Shown in pieces: positions 5,426 through 5,741 of a stretch of 5,741 nucleotides of DNA. This DNA is from Betaproteobacteria bacterium. Lineage in GTDB: Bacteria; Pseudomonadota; Gammaproteobacteria; Burkholderiales; Rhodocyclaceae. The position numbers and the translations under genes were made by a program. The DNA lies in contig JAGWUW010000187.1 of NCBI GenBank assembly GCA_028868235.1, positions 1 to 5,741 of the forward strand. The letters run 5' to 3'. Below the pieces are notes generated by a model. The model searched no databases and was not told the origin of the DNA. It saw nothing but the letters and a program-made list of their open reading frames with translations. Within the stretch, counting starts at the first letter, position 1. Each line of letters begins with the position of its first letter.

Positions 5426-5741
5426 GGAAAGCCGGCCGATAAGCCGGGTTCTGTTCCCCCCTTGCGGGGTTCGGCAATCATTCCTCTAGGCCTGCCGTTA
5501 CCGACAGGCTCAAGCAACCTACCCGGAAGCAGCGCGGGCCACGCCTCAGCTTCCCTATTTGGTCTTGCTCCGGATGGGGTTTGCCGTGCCGTCCGCCGTT
5601 ACCGTGGACGCGGTGAGCTCTTACCTCGCCGTTTCACCCTTACCTGTGCGTCTTGCGACGCCATCGGCGGTCTATTCTCTGTTGCACTTTCCGTTGCCTT
5701 GGGTCTTGCGACTTATAGCACCCAGCCGTTAGCTGGCATCC
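5426..5741 (-). ncRNA. rnpB: RNase P RNA, bacterial class A (5' end beyond window)
   Basis: The reverse complement matches the class A RNase P RNA core as remembered from E. coli M1 RNA. RNase P RNA is the catalytic subunit that removes 5' leaders from pre-tRNAs. In RNA order it shows a P8-like CCAGC/GCTGG hairpin, GTGCAACAGAGA, ACCGCCGATGGC, and a P12-like stem GCGTC-GCAA-GACGC. Next come CAGGTAAGGGTGAAA, GGTAAGAGCTCACCGC, GGAGCAAGACCAAATAGG, and the L15 element GGGTAGG, whose GGU binds the tRNA CCA end (plus-strand 5521-5524). A CCCC-GCAA-GGGG hairpin (L18 region) and the P4 3' strand CAGAACCCGGCTTATC complete it. The 5' part with P1-P3 and the conserved GAGGAAAGTCCGGGC lies beyond position 5741, so about 85 nt are missing by comparison with E. 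coli. The 3' end at about 5426 is estimated from the expected P1 strand and may be off by several bases. Confidence 0.96.

Overview
The window looks like a piece of a betaproteobacterial chromosome, probably Rhodocyclales (Dechloromonas/Azospira/Azonexus-like). This rests on the high GC with GC-rich third positions, the character of the protein families and remembered resemblance of the first and last proteins to Rhodocyclales homologues. No search was run, so the placement is an inference. There are five complete protein genes on the plus strand, the likely first codons of a divergent gene at the left edge, and most of the RNase P RNA gene (rnpB) on the minus strand at the right edge.

Left block (1-2385). 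A two-gene unit encodes a TPR plus ATP-grasp-like protein (77-1294) and a phosphoserine aminotransferase, SerC (1294-2385). The two reading frames share one base (taATG), so they are almost certainly translated together. The aminotransferase keeps every catalytic and phosphate-binding residue I can check against E. coli SerC. What the ATP-grasp partner ligates is unknown. The pairing suggests a small amino-acid or peptide ligation pathway, or a role tied to serine/PLP metabolism.

Middle block (2501-4522). A MoxR-type AAA+ ATPase is followed after 3 nt by a CoxE-like von Willebrand factor A protein (COG3825-like). Such pairs act as chaperones that insert metals or remodel client enzymes; CoxD/CoxE of CO dehydrogenase and RavA/ViaA are the known examples. 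No client enzyme is in the window.

Right block (4523-5741). A GTG-started gene encodes a single-pass inner-membrane protein with a periplasmic NTF2-like (Cds6-C/DUF4440-like) domain. Its leader holds a good Shine-Dalgarno and a perfect 6-bp inverted repeat. It runs tail-to-tail into rnpB, with about 17 nt between the stop codon and the likely RNA 3' end. The conserved RNase P elements are visible in the reverse complement, but the 5' end of the RNA lies beyond the window.

I see no CRISPR array, tRNA, insertion sequence or prophage gene. The most interesting leads are the ATP-grasp/SerC couple, the MoxR/VWA pair without a client, and the orphan membrane NTF2 protein with its palindromic leader. 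None is a clearly new system on sequence alone.
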